From positions 231,383 to 295,382 of the forward strand of contig NZ_KK211278.1 in assembly GCF_000621445.1 (NCBI RefSeq): DNA of 64,000 nucleotides. The letters run 5' to 3'. A program made the position numbers and the translations under genes. The DNA is from Alkalihalobacillus bogoriensis ATCC BAA-922. Lineage in GTDB: Bacteria; Bacillota; Bacilli; Bacillales; Bacillaceae_F. The notes below the pieces were generated by a model. That model did not search any database. It was given only the letters and a program-made list of their open reading frames with translations, and was not told the origin of the DNA. Below are positions 17,823 to 25,947 of the stretch, piece after piece. Every line of letters starts with the position of its first letter. The stretch's first letter is position 1.

Positions 17823-18274
17823 TGGAATATAACGTAAAAAAGATACATAATCTCCTACACTATGACTTGAAGGAATTAAAAGAGCAGAGTAAGGCTGAAG
17901 GTTTTCGTTTTGTTGAAAGAGTAGAAGAAGAGTATAAAACGGGGGAAAATCAATTTAGTAATCGTGGAGAAGCACTATTTGGTGTGTTTAGCGAAAAAGA
18001 AGAACTTGTTGCTCTTGCTGGATTGAATAAAGACCCACATTCAAACGATTCTACTATCGGGAGAGTGAGACGGTTTTATATAAAACAAGAAGTGAGGCGT
18101 ATGGGAATTGGAAGATTGCTAATCAATCGTATTATCATGGAGGCGAAATTATATTTTCATACGTTAATTTTGTACACAGATACACGAGAAGCTGATGCTT
18201 TTTATCAATCTGTTGGGTTTATAAAAGGGGTCGAGTATACGAAGTCCACACATTATATGAAATTGGGCAAATAG
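17819..18274 (+). CDS. GNAT-family N-acetyltransferase
   Basis: This 151-residue protein carries the GNAT core motif VRRFYIKQEVRRMGIGRLLI (about residues 68-87) and the later TDTREADAFYQSVGF segment. It overlaps the DinB gene by 4 bp. It is the third acetyltransferase within 2.4 kb; such clusters of divergent GNATs are common in accessory regions of Bacillus genomes. Confidence 0.85.
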   Translation: MMEYNVKKIHNLLHYDLKELKEQSKAEGFRFVERVEEEYKTGENQFSNRGEALFGVFSEKEELVALAGLNKDPHSNDSTIGRVRRFYIKQEVRRMGIGRLLINRIIMEAKLYFHTLILYTDTREADAFYQSVGFIKGVEYTKSTHYMKLGK

Positions 18275-18288
18275 GGTGGTGATTAGCG

Positions 18289-18633
18289 TTGAAAAGAAAA
18301 AGGCTTTTTCTAGTTTCGCTTGGCCTGCTCATCTTCATCTTCATTAGCATTGTTTATGTGTGGAATAATGGGACGCCTTTTGGAAAGCATCAAGCGATTG
18401 AGTATGCGCTTGACTTGATTTCAGATGAGTATGAGATGGAGGAACAAGAGCTCGTTTTGTTTGGAACGAAGTACTTCCCAGGAAAAGGGCATTATACGGT
18501 TGTATTCATCGATTATGACCTAGAGTTGTATGTAGCAGATGTTAAGTTAAAGGCGTTTTCAACAGACTATTATTTCATTGAAAATAGAACAAACTCATAT
18601 GACAAAGATATCTTACTTGATATACTAGATTAA
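18289..18633 (+). CDS. Hypothetical membrane-anchored protein
   Basis: This 114-residue protein has one N-terminal hydrophobic helix (about residues 5-25) after a KRKR cluster, followed by an extracellular-type domain rich in aromatic and acidic residues. The start codon is TTG, with GGTGGTGATT upstream. The family is not recognised. It follows the GNAT gene by 14 bp and may be the last gene of the transcript. Confidence 0.6.
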   Translation: MKRKRLFLVSLGLLIFIFISIVYVWNNGTPFGKHQAIEYALDLISDEYEMEEQELVLFGTKYFPGKGHYTVVFIDYDLELYVADVKLKAFSTDYYFIENRTNSYDKDILLDILD

Positions 18634-18649
18634 GAAATGGAGTATCATT

Positions 18650-18754
18650 ATGATTCGAGAAAACCGAAGTAGCCTTGTGTTAAAAGTAATTAAGCAGCAT
18701 GAGGGTGGCATCACGAGCTTTGACGTTTCGGACATATATTCCGCTATTTGCTGA
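18650..18754 (+). pseudogene. Short frame running into repeat element D (possible truncated gene)
   Basis: ATG 18650 follows an AATGGAG site and opens a 34-codon frame with protein-like composition (SSLVLKVIKQHEGGITSFD). The last ten codons and the stop are supplied by the first core of the four-site element. This looks like a gene cut short by the repeat, or a chance frame. No recognisable continuation was found beyond the element. Confidence 0.35.
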
Positions 18755-18911
18755 AAAATAAAGCGATTTTTATATTTTACGGACATCTGTTCCGTTATTT
18801 CCCCAAAATTGGGATGGAATCAAGCGAATGGGGCCATATAACGGAACCAATGTCCGATAGCATTTGACAAACCCGACTTTTTCTTAAAATAGCGGAACGT
18901 ATGTCCGATAG
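18725..18911. repeat. Four-site inverted element D
   Basis: Cores begin at 18730, 18781 (forward), 18843 and 18894 (reverse): spacings 51, 62 and 51 bp. It sits between the GNAT cluster and the oxidase operon. Confidence 0.85.
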
Positions 18912-18920
18912 CACTCCGAT

Positions 18921-18975
18921 ACAAAAAGAAGGCGAGGAAATCGTAAAGATTTCTTTGCCTTCTTTTTGTTTTTAC
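18921..18975 (+). terminator. Strong Rho-independent terminator
   Basis: A 22-bp nearly perfect stem (ACAAAAAGAAGGCGAGGAAATC and its complement) is followed by a T run. It insulates the oxidase operon from upstream transcription. Confidence 0.88.
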
Positions 18976-19003
18976 GATATCTTCTTGCAATTAATTTTTA
19001 GAA

Positions 19004-19046
19004 TGTGATGTCAATCACGTATTTGAGAATGACTTTCAATTAAAAT
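19004..19046 (+). promoter_or_regulatory. Fnr/CRP-type site with class II promoter geometry
   Basis: TGTGA-TGTCAA-TCACG at 19004-19019 fits the Fnr/CRP consensus TGTGA-N6-TCACA except for the last base. A TAAAAT hexamer at 19041-19046 would place the start point near 19053, about 41.5 bp from the site centre. That is the spacing of class II activation. No good -35 hexamer is visible, which also fits an activator-dependent promoter. Confidence 0.6.
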
Positions 19047-19069
19047 GAAGGAAAAGGAGGGTGAATCAC

Positions 19070-19195
19070 ATGTCTATGCCTAAAAAAAATGAAAAAGGCT
19101 CCTTACGAGGTACGGCAATGGGGTTAGGGTTTGTGGGTGCGGTCATTTTAGTTACGTATTTTATTTTATATGGCATTTATTTAGCTAGAGTGTAA
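19070..19195 (+). CDS. ba3-type cytochrome c oxidase subunit IIa
   Basis: This is a 41-residue protein: a short basic N-terminus (PKKNEKGSLRG), then one membrane helix ending in LYGIYLARV. This is the size and shape of subunit IIa of ba3-type oxidases, a single helix that replaces the missing first helix of subunit II. An AAGGAGG site lies 8 nt upstream. Its place as first gene before subunits II and I supports the call. It is too short for most automatic gene tracks. Confidence 0.85.
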   Translation: MSMPKKNEKGSLRGTAMGLGFVGAVILVTYFILYGIYLARV

Positions 19196-19211
19196 AAAGG
19201 GGAGAGTAAAC

Positions 19212-19673
19212 ATGCATAAATCAGAGAAAATTTGGCTTTCATTAAGCTTTGGTATGATTTTACTTTTTATGATTGCAACGGGGTATCAAGCTTTTGCATT
19301 AGGGATGGCGCCACCAGGAGGGATGGAAACGATTGATCCGAAAAAAGTGGATGAAACCGCACCTTTTGATAATCCAGGAATTACACAAATTGGTGAAAAT
19401 GAATATGAAGTCGTTATGGTGTTAGAGTTGTATCGTTTTACGCCTGCTGACATTGAAATTCCTGCTGGCGCTACAGTTCATTTCAAATTAACGTCAAAAG
19501 ATGTGATTCATGGTTTTCAAATTGTAGGCACAAATGCGAATGGAATGGTAATGCCGGGTTATGTATTAAACATGACACAAACGTTTTCTGAGCCTGGGGA
19601 ATATTTAGTGCTGTGCAATGAATTTTGTGGTGCGGGTCATCAGTTCATGGCAACGACAATTATCGTGAAATAA
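19212..19673 (+). CDS. ba3-type cytochrome c oxidase subunit II (CuA)
   Basis: This 153-residue protein has one N-terminal anchor helix (about residues 8-29) and a cupredoxin domain. The CuA ligands are visible in VIHGFQI (first His) and in LCNEFCGAGHQFM, which gives two Cys, the bridging Glu carbonyl, His and Met. It accepts electrons from cytochrome c on the outer face of the membrane. It lies between subunits IIa and I in the operon. Confidence 0.93.
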   Translation: MHKSEKIWLSLSFGMILLFMIATGYQAFALGMAPPGGMETIDPKKVDETAPFDNPGITQIGENEYEVVMVLELYRFTPADIEIPAGATVHFKLTSKDVIHGFQIVGTNANGMVMPGYVLNMTQTFSEPGEYLVLCNEFCGAGHQFMATTIIVK

Positions 19674-19687
19674 AGGGGGGGAGTCTT

Positions 19688-21364
19688 GTGGAAGCAGTTC
19701 ATATAGACAGTAGACATAGAATCAATGAAGTGTTAGGTGTCAATGTAGAAGATGCAAAATTAACGAAATCCTATTTATTTGTAGCTTTTATTGCGTTGCT
19801 TTTGGGTGGTTTTTTTGGCTTACTTCAAGGATTAAATCGTTCGGGTTTGCTCGATTTGCCACTATGGTTTACTTATTATCAAGCATTAACGGCACATGGC
19901 ATCTTATTAGTCGTGATTTTTTCAGGATTTTTTATGATTGGTTATTTTTATTCGTGTCTTTCTCATACCCTCGGTGGACTTCTTCCTAAAGTAAGGAAGA
20001 TGGGGTGGGTCGGGTTTGGCTTAAGTATGTTTGGTACGGTACTCGTTGTCATTATGGTACTTATGAACGAAGCGTCTGTATTGTACACCTTTTATCCACC
20101 GATGAGAGCGAATCCGATATTTTATATTGGTTTAGTTTTTGTTGTACTCGGAATATGGCTGTGTTGTTTCGGTGCGTTTATACAAGTTGCGAATTGGAGA
20201 AAACGGCATAAAGGTCAGCATCTTCCCATTTTAGCTTTCTTTAGTACTGGCGCTTTCGTATTGCTATTAGGGGCAACGGCGTTTGTGGCGGTTGAAGTTC
20301 TTTTTCTTATTCTTCCGTGGTCCCTTGGTTGGGTGGATACGATTAATGTGATGCTCGCACGGACATTGTTTTGGGCATTTGGGCATACTGCGGTCAATAT
20401 TTGGTATTTAACAGCTGTTTCTGCCTGGTATGTTGTTGTTCCTAAAGTGATCGGTGGGACGCTTTGGAATGATACGTTAACGCGTGTTGTTGTGATTGCT
20501 TTAGTCATTATGAATATTACAGGGGGATTCCATCATCAAATTGTTGACCCTGGTATTACAGACTCGATTAAATATATGCACGTGTTTATGAGCTTAGCGA
20601 TCGGTTTTCCTTCATTAATGACGGCTTATGCTCTATTTGTTGTAATGGAGCGAACAGGGAGGAGAAAAGGAGGAAGAGGAGCCTTTGGTTGGCTCAAAAA
20701 ATTGCCATGGGATGATGTTCGCTTCTTAGCACCATTCATTGCCATGCTTGCCTTTATTGCAGGGGGAGCAGGTGGTATCGCCCAAACAACCTTTCAACTA
20801 AACTCAGTTGTTCATAATACGATGTGGGTAGTTGGACATTTTCACCTTACACTAGGAATGTCAGTTGCGATGACGTTTTTTGGCATTAGCTATTGGTTAA
20901 TTCCTTATTTATCAGGTAGAGTCTTAACCCCTACGATGAATAAAGTTGGGATATGGCAAACCATTGTGTGGTCGGTTGCTATGATAATAATGTCATTTGC
21001 GATGCATGCAGCAGGGTTATTGGGCTCTCCGCGAAGAACATCATACACAACATACGGTGACCATGCCGCAGCCATTGGCTGGGATCCGTATATGATGGCG
21101 ATTGGAATGGGGGCTGTGCTTCTATTAATTGGTGTTGTCATTCAAGTGTATGCGGTCATCCATTTGATGTTTTTTGCGCCGATTGGAAAAACAGAATTCC
21201 CGATTGCTGAAAAAGAGCCAGGGGACAATTCAGGATATTGGACAGAACGATGGGGTGTTTGGGTTGTCCTTATGATTATTGTTGTTGGGATGGCCTACGT
21301 TGTTCCGATCGTCGATATGATCGTGAATGCCCCGCCAGGTTCGCCACCATTTAGAACATGGTAA
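19688..21364 (+). CDS. ba3-type cytochrome c oxidase subunit I
   Basis: This is a 558-residue haem-copper oxidase catalytic subunit. Visible ligands are the low-spin haem His in ALTAHGILL, the CuB His and cross-linked Tyr region in FGHTAVNIWYLTAVSAWY, the paired CuB histidines in FHHQIVDPG, and the haem histidines in VVGHFHLTLG. It has the B-family (ba3) layout with reduced K/D-channel residues. GTG 19688 is chosen because GGGGGGAG lies 4-5 nt upstream; the longer frame would overlap subunit II by 49 bp. It reduces O2 to water while pumping protons. Confidence 0.95.
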   Translation: MEAVHIDSRHRINEVLGVNVEDAKLTKSYLFVAFIALLLGGFFGLLQGLNRSGLLDLPLWFTYYQALTAHGILLVVIFSGFFMIGYFYSCLSHTLGGLLPKVRKMGWVGFGLSMFGTVLVVIMVLMNEASVLYTFYPPMRANPIFYIGLVFVVLGIWLCCFGAFIQVANWRKRHKGQHLPILAFFSTGAFVLLLGATAFVAVEVLFLILPWSLGWVDTINVMLARTLFWAFGHTAVNIWYLTAVSAWYVVVPKVIGGTLWNDTLTRVVVIALVIMNITGGFHHQIVDPGITDSIKYMHVFMSLAIGFPSLMTAYALFVVMERTGRRKGGRGAFGWLKKLPWDDVRFLAPFIAMLAFIAGGAGGIAQTTFQLNSVVHNTMWVVGHFHLTLGMSVAMTFFGISYWLIPYLSGRVLTPTMNKVGIWQTIVWSVAMIIMSFAMHAAGLLGSPRRTSYTTYGDHAAAIGWDPYMMAIGMGAVLLLIGVVIQVYAVIHLMFFAPIGKTEFPIAEKEPGDNSGYWTERWGVWVVLMIIVVGMAYVVPIVDMIVNAPPGSPPFRTW

Positions 21365-21453
21365 TTGCTAACAGCAGGGGGAGCTTGTCCTCAATACCGT
21401 CTTCCCCTGTGGTAGTAGCAAGCCATCAGCTTTGATGATAGGAAGTGACTTAC

Positions 21454-22086
21454 ATGAATAACCGTCGGCGTCACATCATTTCAGTTCTCGTTGTTTGCCT
21501 ATTTGGAAGTTTGTTGTTTTATGTTGGAACAGATGGGTTTACTGCCTTTACAGCAGAAACGGCGAGAGTCAATCAATTAATGAAACAACAACCACAGTTT
21601 CCGGAAGTGACATTTGAAGATAGCTTTGGGAGAATTTATCCTTTTACTGAGTTCGAAAATAAATATGTATTGATTACATTTATGTATACAACGTGTACAA
21701 GTGTATGCTGGCAATTAGAAATGAATATGGCGGAAGTGTACGACCAAATTCCTAAACAGTTTATCGGAAATGACATCGTTTTTCTTAGTATTAGTTTTGA
21801 CCCAGAAACAGATGACTCAGAGACATTGGACGAATATAAAAATTATTTTAAGAGCGATGGAGAAACGTGGCGAATGGCAAGAATTCCGGATCAAGTGGAA
21901 TTAGAACGGTTGTTACAAGAGTTTGGGGTCATTGTAATCCCTGATGAATATGGAAACTTCGCTCATAATTCAGCGTTTTATTTTGTTGATAGAGAAGGCA
22001 CATTACAACATGTGATGGATTTTACAAAGCCAGATGAAGCCGCAGCGACAGTTAGGGCGGTTCTGGAAAAAGAGAAGGAGGGATAG
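21454..22086 (+). CDS. SCO1/SenC-family copper chaperone
   Basis: This 210-residue membrane-anchored thioredoxin-fold protein has one N-terminal helix. The copper/thiol motif is CTSVC, and the conserved third ligand His occurs in NFAHNSAFYFVD. Sco proteins deliver copper or reduce the Cys pair of CuA in subunit II. Its place in the oxidase operon fits this role. ATG 21454 is favoured by an AGGAAG site 8 nt upstream over GTG 21445. Confidence 0.9.
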   Translation: MNNRRRHIISVLVVCLFGSLLFYVGTDGFTAFTAETARVNQLMKQQPQFPEVTFEDSFGRIYPFTEFENKYVLITFMYTTCTSVCWQLEMNMAEVYDQIPKQFIGNDIVFLSISFDPETDDSETLDEYKNYFKSDGETWRMARIPDQVELERLLQEFGVIVIPDEYGNFAHNSAFYFVDREGTLQHVMDFTKPDEAAATVRAVLEKEKEG

Positions 22087-22090
22087 TGTG

Positions 22091-22648
22091 ATGGACCAAT
22101 GTAAACTAGGGTTAGCCCTCTTTTTTTTCCTAGCGCTCCCTCCAGTTGCTCGGTTTATGGAGTCGATAATGGTCATTCATATGCATATGCAAATGCCAAT
22201 GCTTGTCATCTCGGGTTTGTTAATGGCACCATTTTTCCAACGGCGATTCCCTCACTTTTTTGAAAAGTGGAATCACAATGGCGTCCCAGGAATTCTGTTG
22301 TTTACCTTCATTATTAGCTATTGGTTGTTGCCACGAACAATGGACGAGGCTTTAATGATAACAAGTGTAGAAGTGTTTAAGTTTATTAGTCTCCCTTTTC
22401 TAGCGGGGCTCCCATTACGTGATAGTTGGACAAAACTAACGGAATTTGCTAAAAATACAGTCATCCTGCTTTTTACCGTCCTTTTTATCGGTGTCGGGTT
22501 TTTATATGTTTTCGCTCCGTTCCAATTGTGCAATAATTATTTAATGATCGAACAATTAACGCTCGGCTGGGGGTTTTTATTAACAGCTTTGGCAATGGTT
22601 ATTTACCTTTGTTATAAAGCGTTCGTTGATCCAACGGAATATGAGTGA
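22091..22648 (+). CDS. Membrane protein of the ba3 oxidase operon, His/Met-rich motif
   Basis: This 185-residue protein has about five or six membrane helices. An early loop contains the alternating motif HMHMQMPM, which is the type of sequence that binds Cu(I). GGAGGG lies before ATG 22091, 4 bp after the sco stop, and a terminator follows, so it is the last gene of the operon. The family is not recognised with certainty. Position and motif suggest copper handling or oxidase assembly, as done by CtaG-type proteins, but this is inference. Confidence 0.65.
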   Translation: MDQCKLGLALFFFLALPPVARFMESIMVIHMHMQMPMLVISGLLMAPFFQRRFPHFFEKWNHNGVPGILLFTFIISYWLLPRTMDEALMITSVEVFKFISLPFLAGLPLRDSWTKLTEFAKNTVILLFTVLFIGVGFLYVFAPFQLCNNYLMIEQLTLGWGFLLTALAMVIYLCYKAFVDPTEYE

Positions 22649-22680
22649 CTGTAATAAAAGGTAGGGGGTCACAAAGGGAA

Positions 22681-22721
22681 AGCTCGAAAAGATAAATCCA
22701 AATCTTTTCGGGCTTTTTTTT
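22681..22721 (+). terminator. Rho-independent terminator
   Basis: A 13-bp stem (AGCTCGAAAAGAT / ATCTTTTCGGGCT, one G-U pair) with a T run closes the oxidase operon. Confidence 0.9.
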
Positions 22722-22745
22722 GCATTGACGCCAATAGAAGGACGG

Positions 22746-23942
22746 TCATTCATTGTTAAAATGATTAATGACTTGTTCGAGATCCATGACCCCTATGTTT
22801 CCTTTTTTTCTTTTCCGTAACGCGACAGTTTGTTCGTTCATCTCTTGATCACCAATAACAAGTGTATAAGGGATCTTCTGCTTTTCTGCTTCTCGAATTT
22901 TTAATCCAAGTTTCTCTACTCTATCGTCAACTTCCACACGATAACCAGCAGATTCTAACTGTGATTTCACTTCATATGCATAATGAATGTGGACATCAGA
23001 AATTGTTATTATACTTGCTTGAACTGGGGCTAGCCTTAGCGGGAAATCGCCAGCGAAGTGTTCAATTAATATCGCCATAAACCGCTCGACAGAACCATAA
23101 ATTGCACGATGAATCATAACGGGGCGTTGACGTTCATTTTCTTTGTCGACATAATAGCAATCAAATTGTTGTGGCATTTGAAAATCAAGCTGAATTGTAC
23201 CACATTGCCAGCTTCTTCCGAGAGAATCCAATATGTGAAAGTCGATTTTCGGACCATAAAAGGCACCATCTCCAGCGTTGATTTGAAAGGGAATTCCTTT
23301 GCTGTTTAACACAGATTCCAAAGCAAGTTCTGAAAAATCCCAAATGGCTTTATCCCCCATATAGGCTTCAGGTCTTGTTGATAGTTCAACTTTATATTCA
23401 AAGCCAAAATGAGAGTAGATTTCATCAATCAATTCAAGCACGTTCCCGATTTCTGATTCGATTTGGTCCATTGTTACAAATAAATGAGCATCATCTTGAG
23501 TGAATGATCGAACTCGAAGTAAGCCATTTAAAGACCCTGAAAGCTCGTGCCTGTGAACTAATCCTAGTTCAGCAAAGCGAATTGGAAGCTCACGATAGCT
23601 TCTTCGTTTACTATTATAAAGTAAAATAGCGCCAGGACAGCTCATTGGTTTTATCGCGTAGTTTTGTTGGTCAACAGTTGAAAAATACATATTGTCTTTG
23701 TAATGGTCCCAATGTCCAGACTGCTCCCACAATTGTTGTTTCATCATAATTGGTGTTTTGATTTCTTTGTACCCAGCTTTTTGATGTTTACTCCTCCAAA
23801 AACTTTCTAATTCATTTCGAATGATCATGCCTCTTGGTAAGAAAAAAGGCATCCCTGGTGCTTCTTCCATTGAAGTAAATAGCTCTAACTCTTCCCCTAG
23901 TTTACGATGATTAATTTTGTCTGCTTCTTCTTGTTTACACAT
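22746..23942 (-). CDS. thrS: Threonyl-tRNA synthetase lacking the TGS and editing domains
   Basis: This is a 398-residue class II synthetase. It begins at the catalytic domain (INHRKLGEELELF) and ends with the anticodon-binding domain (from about residue 298). Standard bacterial ThrRS is about 640 residues, with N-terminal TGS and editing domains that are entirely absent here. The zinc ligands are kept: C102 (MSCPGA), H153 (TQDDAH) and H278 (MIHRAIYGSVERF). The start is well supported by TAGGAGGAA, so this is a designed short form, not a broken gene. Two tandem T-boxes control it. It probably charges tRNA-Thr without clearing Ser-tRNA-Thr in cis, and is likely a second ThrRS induced by threonine shortage. 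Confidence 0.9.
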   Translation of the reverse strand: MCKQEEADKINHRKLGEELELFTSMEEAPGMPFFLPRGMIIRNELESFWRSKHQKAGYKEIKTPIMMKQQLWEQSGHWDHYKDNMYFSTVDQQNYAIKPMSCPGAILLYNSKRRSYRELPIRFAELGLVHRHELSGSLNGLLRVRSFTQDDAHLFVTMDQIESEIGNVLELIDEIYSHFGFEYKVELSTRPEAYMGDKAIWDFSELALESVLNSKGIPFQINAGDGAFYGPKIDFHILDSLGRSWQCGTIQLDFQMPQQFDCYYVDKENERQRPVMIHRAIYGSVERFMAILIEHFAGDFPLRLAPVQASIITISDVHIHYAYEVKSQLESAGYRVEVDDRVEKLGLKIREAEKQKIPYTLVIGDQEMNEQTVALRKRKKGNIGVMDLEQVINHFNNE

Positions 23943-23963
23943 GTAAATTCCTCCTACTTTTTA

Positions 23964-24215
23964 ATATAACAAAGACCACACTCATCCCAACTAAAGGGAC
24001 GAATGTGGTCGTGGTTCCACCCTAATTCCAAAAAAACAAATTCAAGTTTTATGCTCAAGAAAGATAACGGTTTTCCCGGTTATAGATATTCTATACAAGT
24101 ATATTTCCCTATAACAGCTCCGAGGTGGTAAATCATTTGCTTTTCTTCAGGGTTCTCAGCCAATGACCCTGTTCTCTGGAAAGAAAACAACAATTGATTC
24201 ATGTCCTCATCTACG
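23964..24215 (-). promoter_or_regulatory. T-box leader, proximal copy (Thr)
   Basis: Read on the minus strand, it contains the Stem I marks AGAGAA and GGGTCATTGGCTG, then TTTACCACC with specifier ACC (24127-24129), and the T-box AGGGTGGAACCAC (complement of 24011-24023). A terminator hairpin follows (arms 24010-23996 and 23988-23974, then TTTGTT). Uncharged tRNA-Thr would stabilise the antiterminator and allow thrS expression. Confidence 0.9.
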
Positions 24216-24231
24216 CCAATCTATTTTTTTG

Positions 24232-24480
24232 TATAAAAAAAACGCACTTATCCCAACTAAAGGGACGAGTGCGGTCGTGGTTCCACCCTGATTCCATAAA
24301 AAGACGAACTTCTTATGCTCAAGAAAAGATAACGGATTACCCGATTATAGATACTCTAAAAAGATATTTCCCTATAATAGCTCAAAGGTGGTAAACCATC
24401 CCGTTTTCTTCGGGGCTTACAGCCAGTGACCCCGTTCTCTGGAAAGAAAAATTGAAATGATTCATGTCCTTATCACAGCT
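24232..24480 (-). promoter_or_regulatory. T-box leader, distal copy (Thr)
   Basis: This copy has the same order of elements: AGAGAACGGGGTCACTGGCTG, specifier ACC at 24390-24392 in GTTTACCACC, T-box AGGGTGGAACCAC at 24289-24277, and a terminator (arms 24273-24262 and 24254-24243) followed by nine T. Two T-boxes in series should tighten control and make expression respond more steeply to tRNA charging. Confidence 0.9.
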
Positions 24481-24511
24481 TTATTTGATGTGTGATTAAA
24501 TATTGTTTTTC

Positions 24512-24540
24512 ATTTTAAGCTATAAAAAAGTGAAAAGCAA
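24512..24540 (-). promoter_or_regulatory. SigA-type promoter of the T-box/thrS transcript
   Basis: On the minus strand TTGCTT (24540-24535) and TAAAAT (24517-24512) are separated by exactly 17 bp, just upstream of the distal T-box. Confidence 0.65.
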
Positions 24541-24589
24541 GTAGTTATTTTGGGGATGTTTAAATTTTGAATGGTGATTTTACAGAGAT

Positions 24590-25255
24590 TTAAAAGTCTA
24601 GTTGAATCTTTATATTTTTAGCTTCCTTTGTATGTAGTTCGATTTTATAATGCCCTTCTTTCCCTTGAAGATGAATTTGGTCATGTGTCTCAACTGAAAG
24701 TTTTTCAGACCAAACAATTCCATCTTCACTTCTAAGGATTAATTTTACCTCACCATCAGTAATGTTGAAATCAAAAGGAATAATAATTAAGCCTTCTTTC
24801 GTAACTGTAAATTCTTCAACTTGATGTGTCCCTTTTAATGAATCTATGGAAACGTTTATTCTATTTCCATCTTCTACATTTTTTGTAACATTGTTTGCTA
24901 CATTTGTTACTACGTGGTCTCCAAACAATAGAAAGGAGAAGACACCCCCGATTGCTACGATACCGAATAGAAAAGGAATTAAAAAAGCGGTGATAAAAAA
25001 AGGTTTTTTATTTCCAGATATAAATTCATGTAACAACCAGACATTTAACTTGTAAACAACTCTAAATAAAATAGGGAATAGTAAAGCAAATATGATAAAT
25101 GAAATCCAATGCCCGTTTAGAAGACCGTATATACCGAAACTCACAACTGCTAACGCGTAAAAGATAATACTAGCCCAATATCCAAACAAAAAAACAGAAT
25201 TATCACGCATGGGTTTACCAAAGATTTTTTCTGCTACTTTTTTAATAACAATCAT
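24590..25255 (-). CDS. Membrane protein with an exposed C-terminal domain (DUF4282-like N-terminus)
   Basis: About 221 residues. The N-terminal half has a pair of helices followed by RVVYKLNVWLLHEFI, which resembles DUF4282 proteins, and then a third helix (FLIPFLFGIVAIGGVFSFLLFG). The last 110 residues are soluble, beta-rich and free of cysteine. AAGGA precedes ATG 25255 closely; a TTG six codons earlier is the alternative. The function is unknown. It lies upstream of the thrS promoter on the same strand but is not part of that transcript. Confidence 0.6.
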   Translation of the reverse strand: MIVIKKVAEKIFGKPMRDNSVFLFGYWASIIFYALAVVSFGIYGLLNGHWISFIIFALLFPILFRVVYKLNVWLLHEFISGNKKPFFITAFLIPFLFGIVAIGGVFSFLLFGDHVVTNVANNVTKNVEDGNRINVSIDSLKGTHQVEEFTVTKEGLIIIPFDFNITDGEVKLILRSEDGIVWSEKLSVETHDQIHLQGKEGHYKIELHTKEAKNIKIQLDF

Positions 25256-25455
25256 CACATCCTTAACCCACAAATGCTATTATCAAGTAATTAATTTTAA
25301 CATAATTTAGAAAGATACGCATTTATAGGAAATTATATGAAATCAAAACAGTCGTTTCAAAGAATTCGAATGAAAAATGAAAACAAACTAATATAACTAC
25401 ATACAATTTCTACTTGACGTTTAGCACTGCTATTACTCGCCTGATTGGATTAACT

Positions 25456-25509
25456 AGAAAAAGAGTTGTTCCAAAAGGGCGAAAATACCCTTTTGGACAG
25501 CTCTTTTTT
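25456..25509 (-). terminator. Rho-independent terminator
   Basis: A long stem (GAGCTGTCCAAAAGGG / CCCTTTTGGAACAACTC) with TTTTT on the minus strand ends the Cys-rich small gene. Confidence 0.85.
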
Positions 25510-25515
25510 CACTTT

Positions 25516-25758
25516 CTATTCTTCGCTTTCGCCAGCTCCTAAATTTGCAATTGCACTAAGAATCCCTTGCAGTACACCTACTAATTGTTGCACTTGGTCT
25601 TCAGTTAAATCTTCGGGAGAACTAATTCTAACACAAGGTAACTCGACTTGAAGTTCAATCCCTAATAGAACAATATCAATCGGACATGGAATGCCGATAC
25701 ATAGAATTTCATCACCTGTACAACAGCTGTCAGGACAAGTGTTCATATTGTTTCCCAT
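25516..25758 (-). CDS. Small Cys-rich protein, possibly spore-associated
   Basis: This 80-residue acidic protein has six cysteines in the first half (including CPDSCC and CIGIPC) and a predicted helix near the C-terminus (EDLTEDQVQQLVGVLQGIL). A GGAGGGGAA site precedes the start, and a strong terminator follows. Cys-rich small proteins of this kind are frequent in spore coats, and the divergent neighbours are coat-associated ATP-grasp genes, but a coat role is only inferred. The family is not recognised. Confidence 0.6.
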   Translation of the reverse strand: MGNNMNTCPDSCCTGDEILCIGIPCPIDIVLLGIELQVELPCVRISSPEDLTEDQVQQLVGVLQGILSAIANLGAGESEE

Positions 25759-25947
25759 CTGTTTCCCCTCCTTTCTATCAATCTAATTCTATCCGTATGG
25801 TAGGGGGGATTTTGTTGCTTGTATGAAAACCTATTAATCCTTTGATTTTGAAAAAAGAGGCAAATTGATAGGGTGTCTTGTCCATACTTCTTTTCTTTTT
25901 TGAACATAGAATACAGCATGAATAACTAGAGAAGGAGTGGTGAAAAA

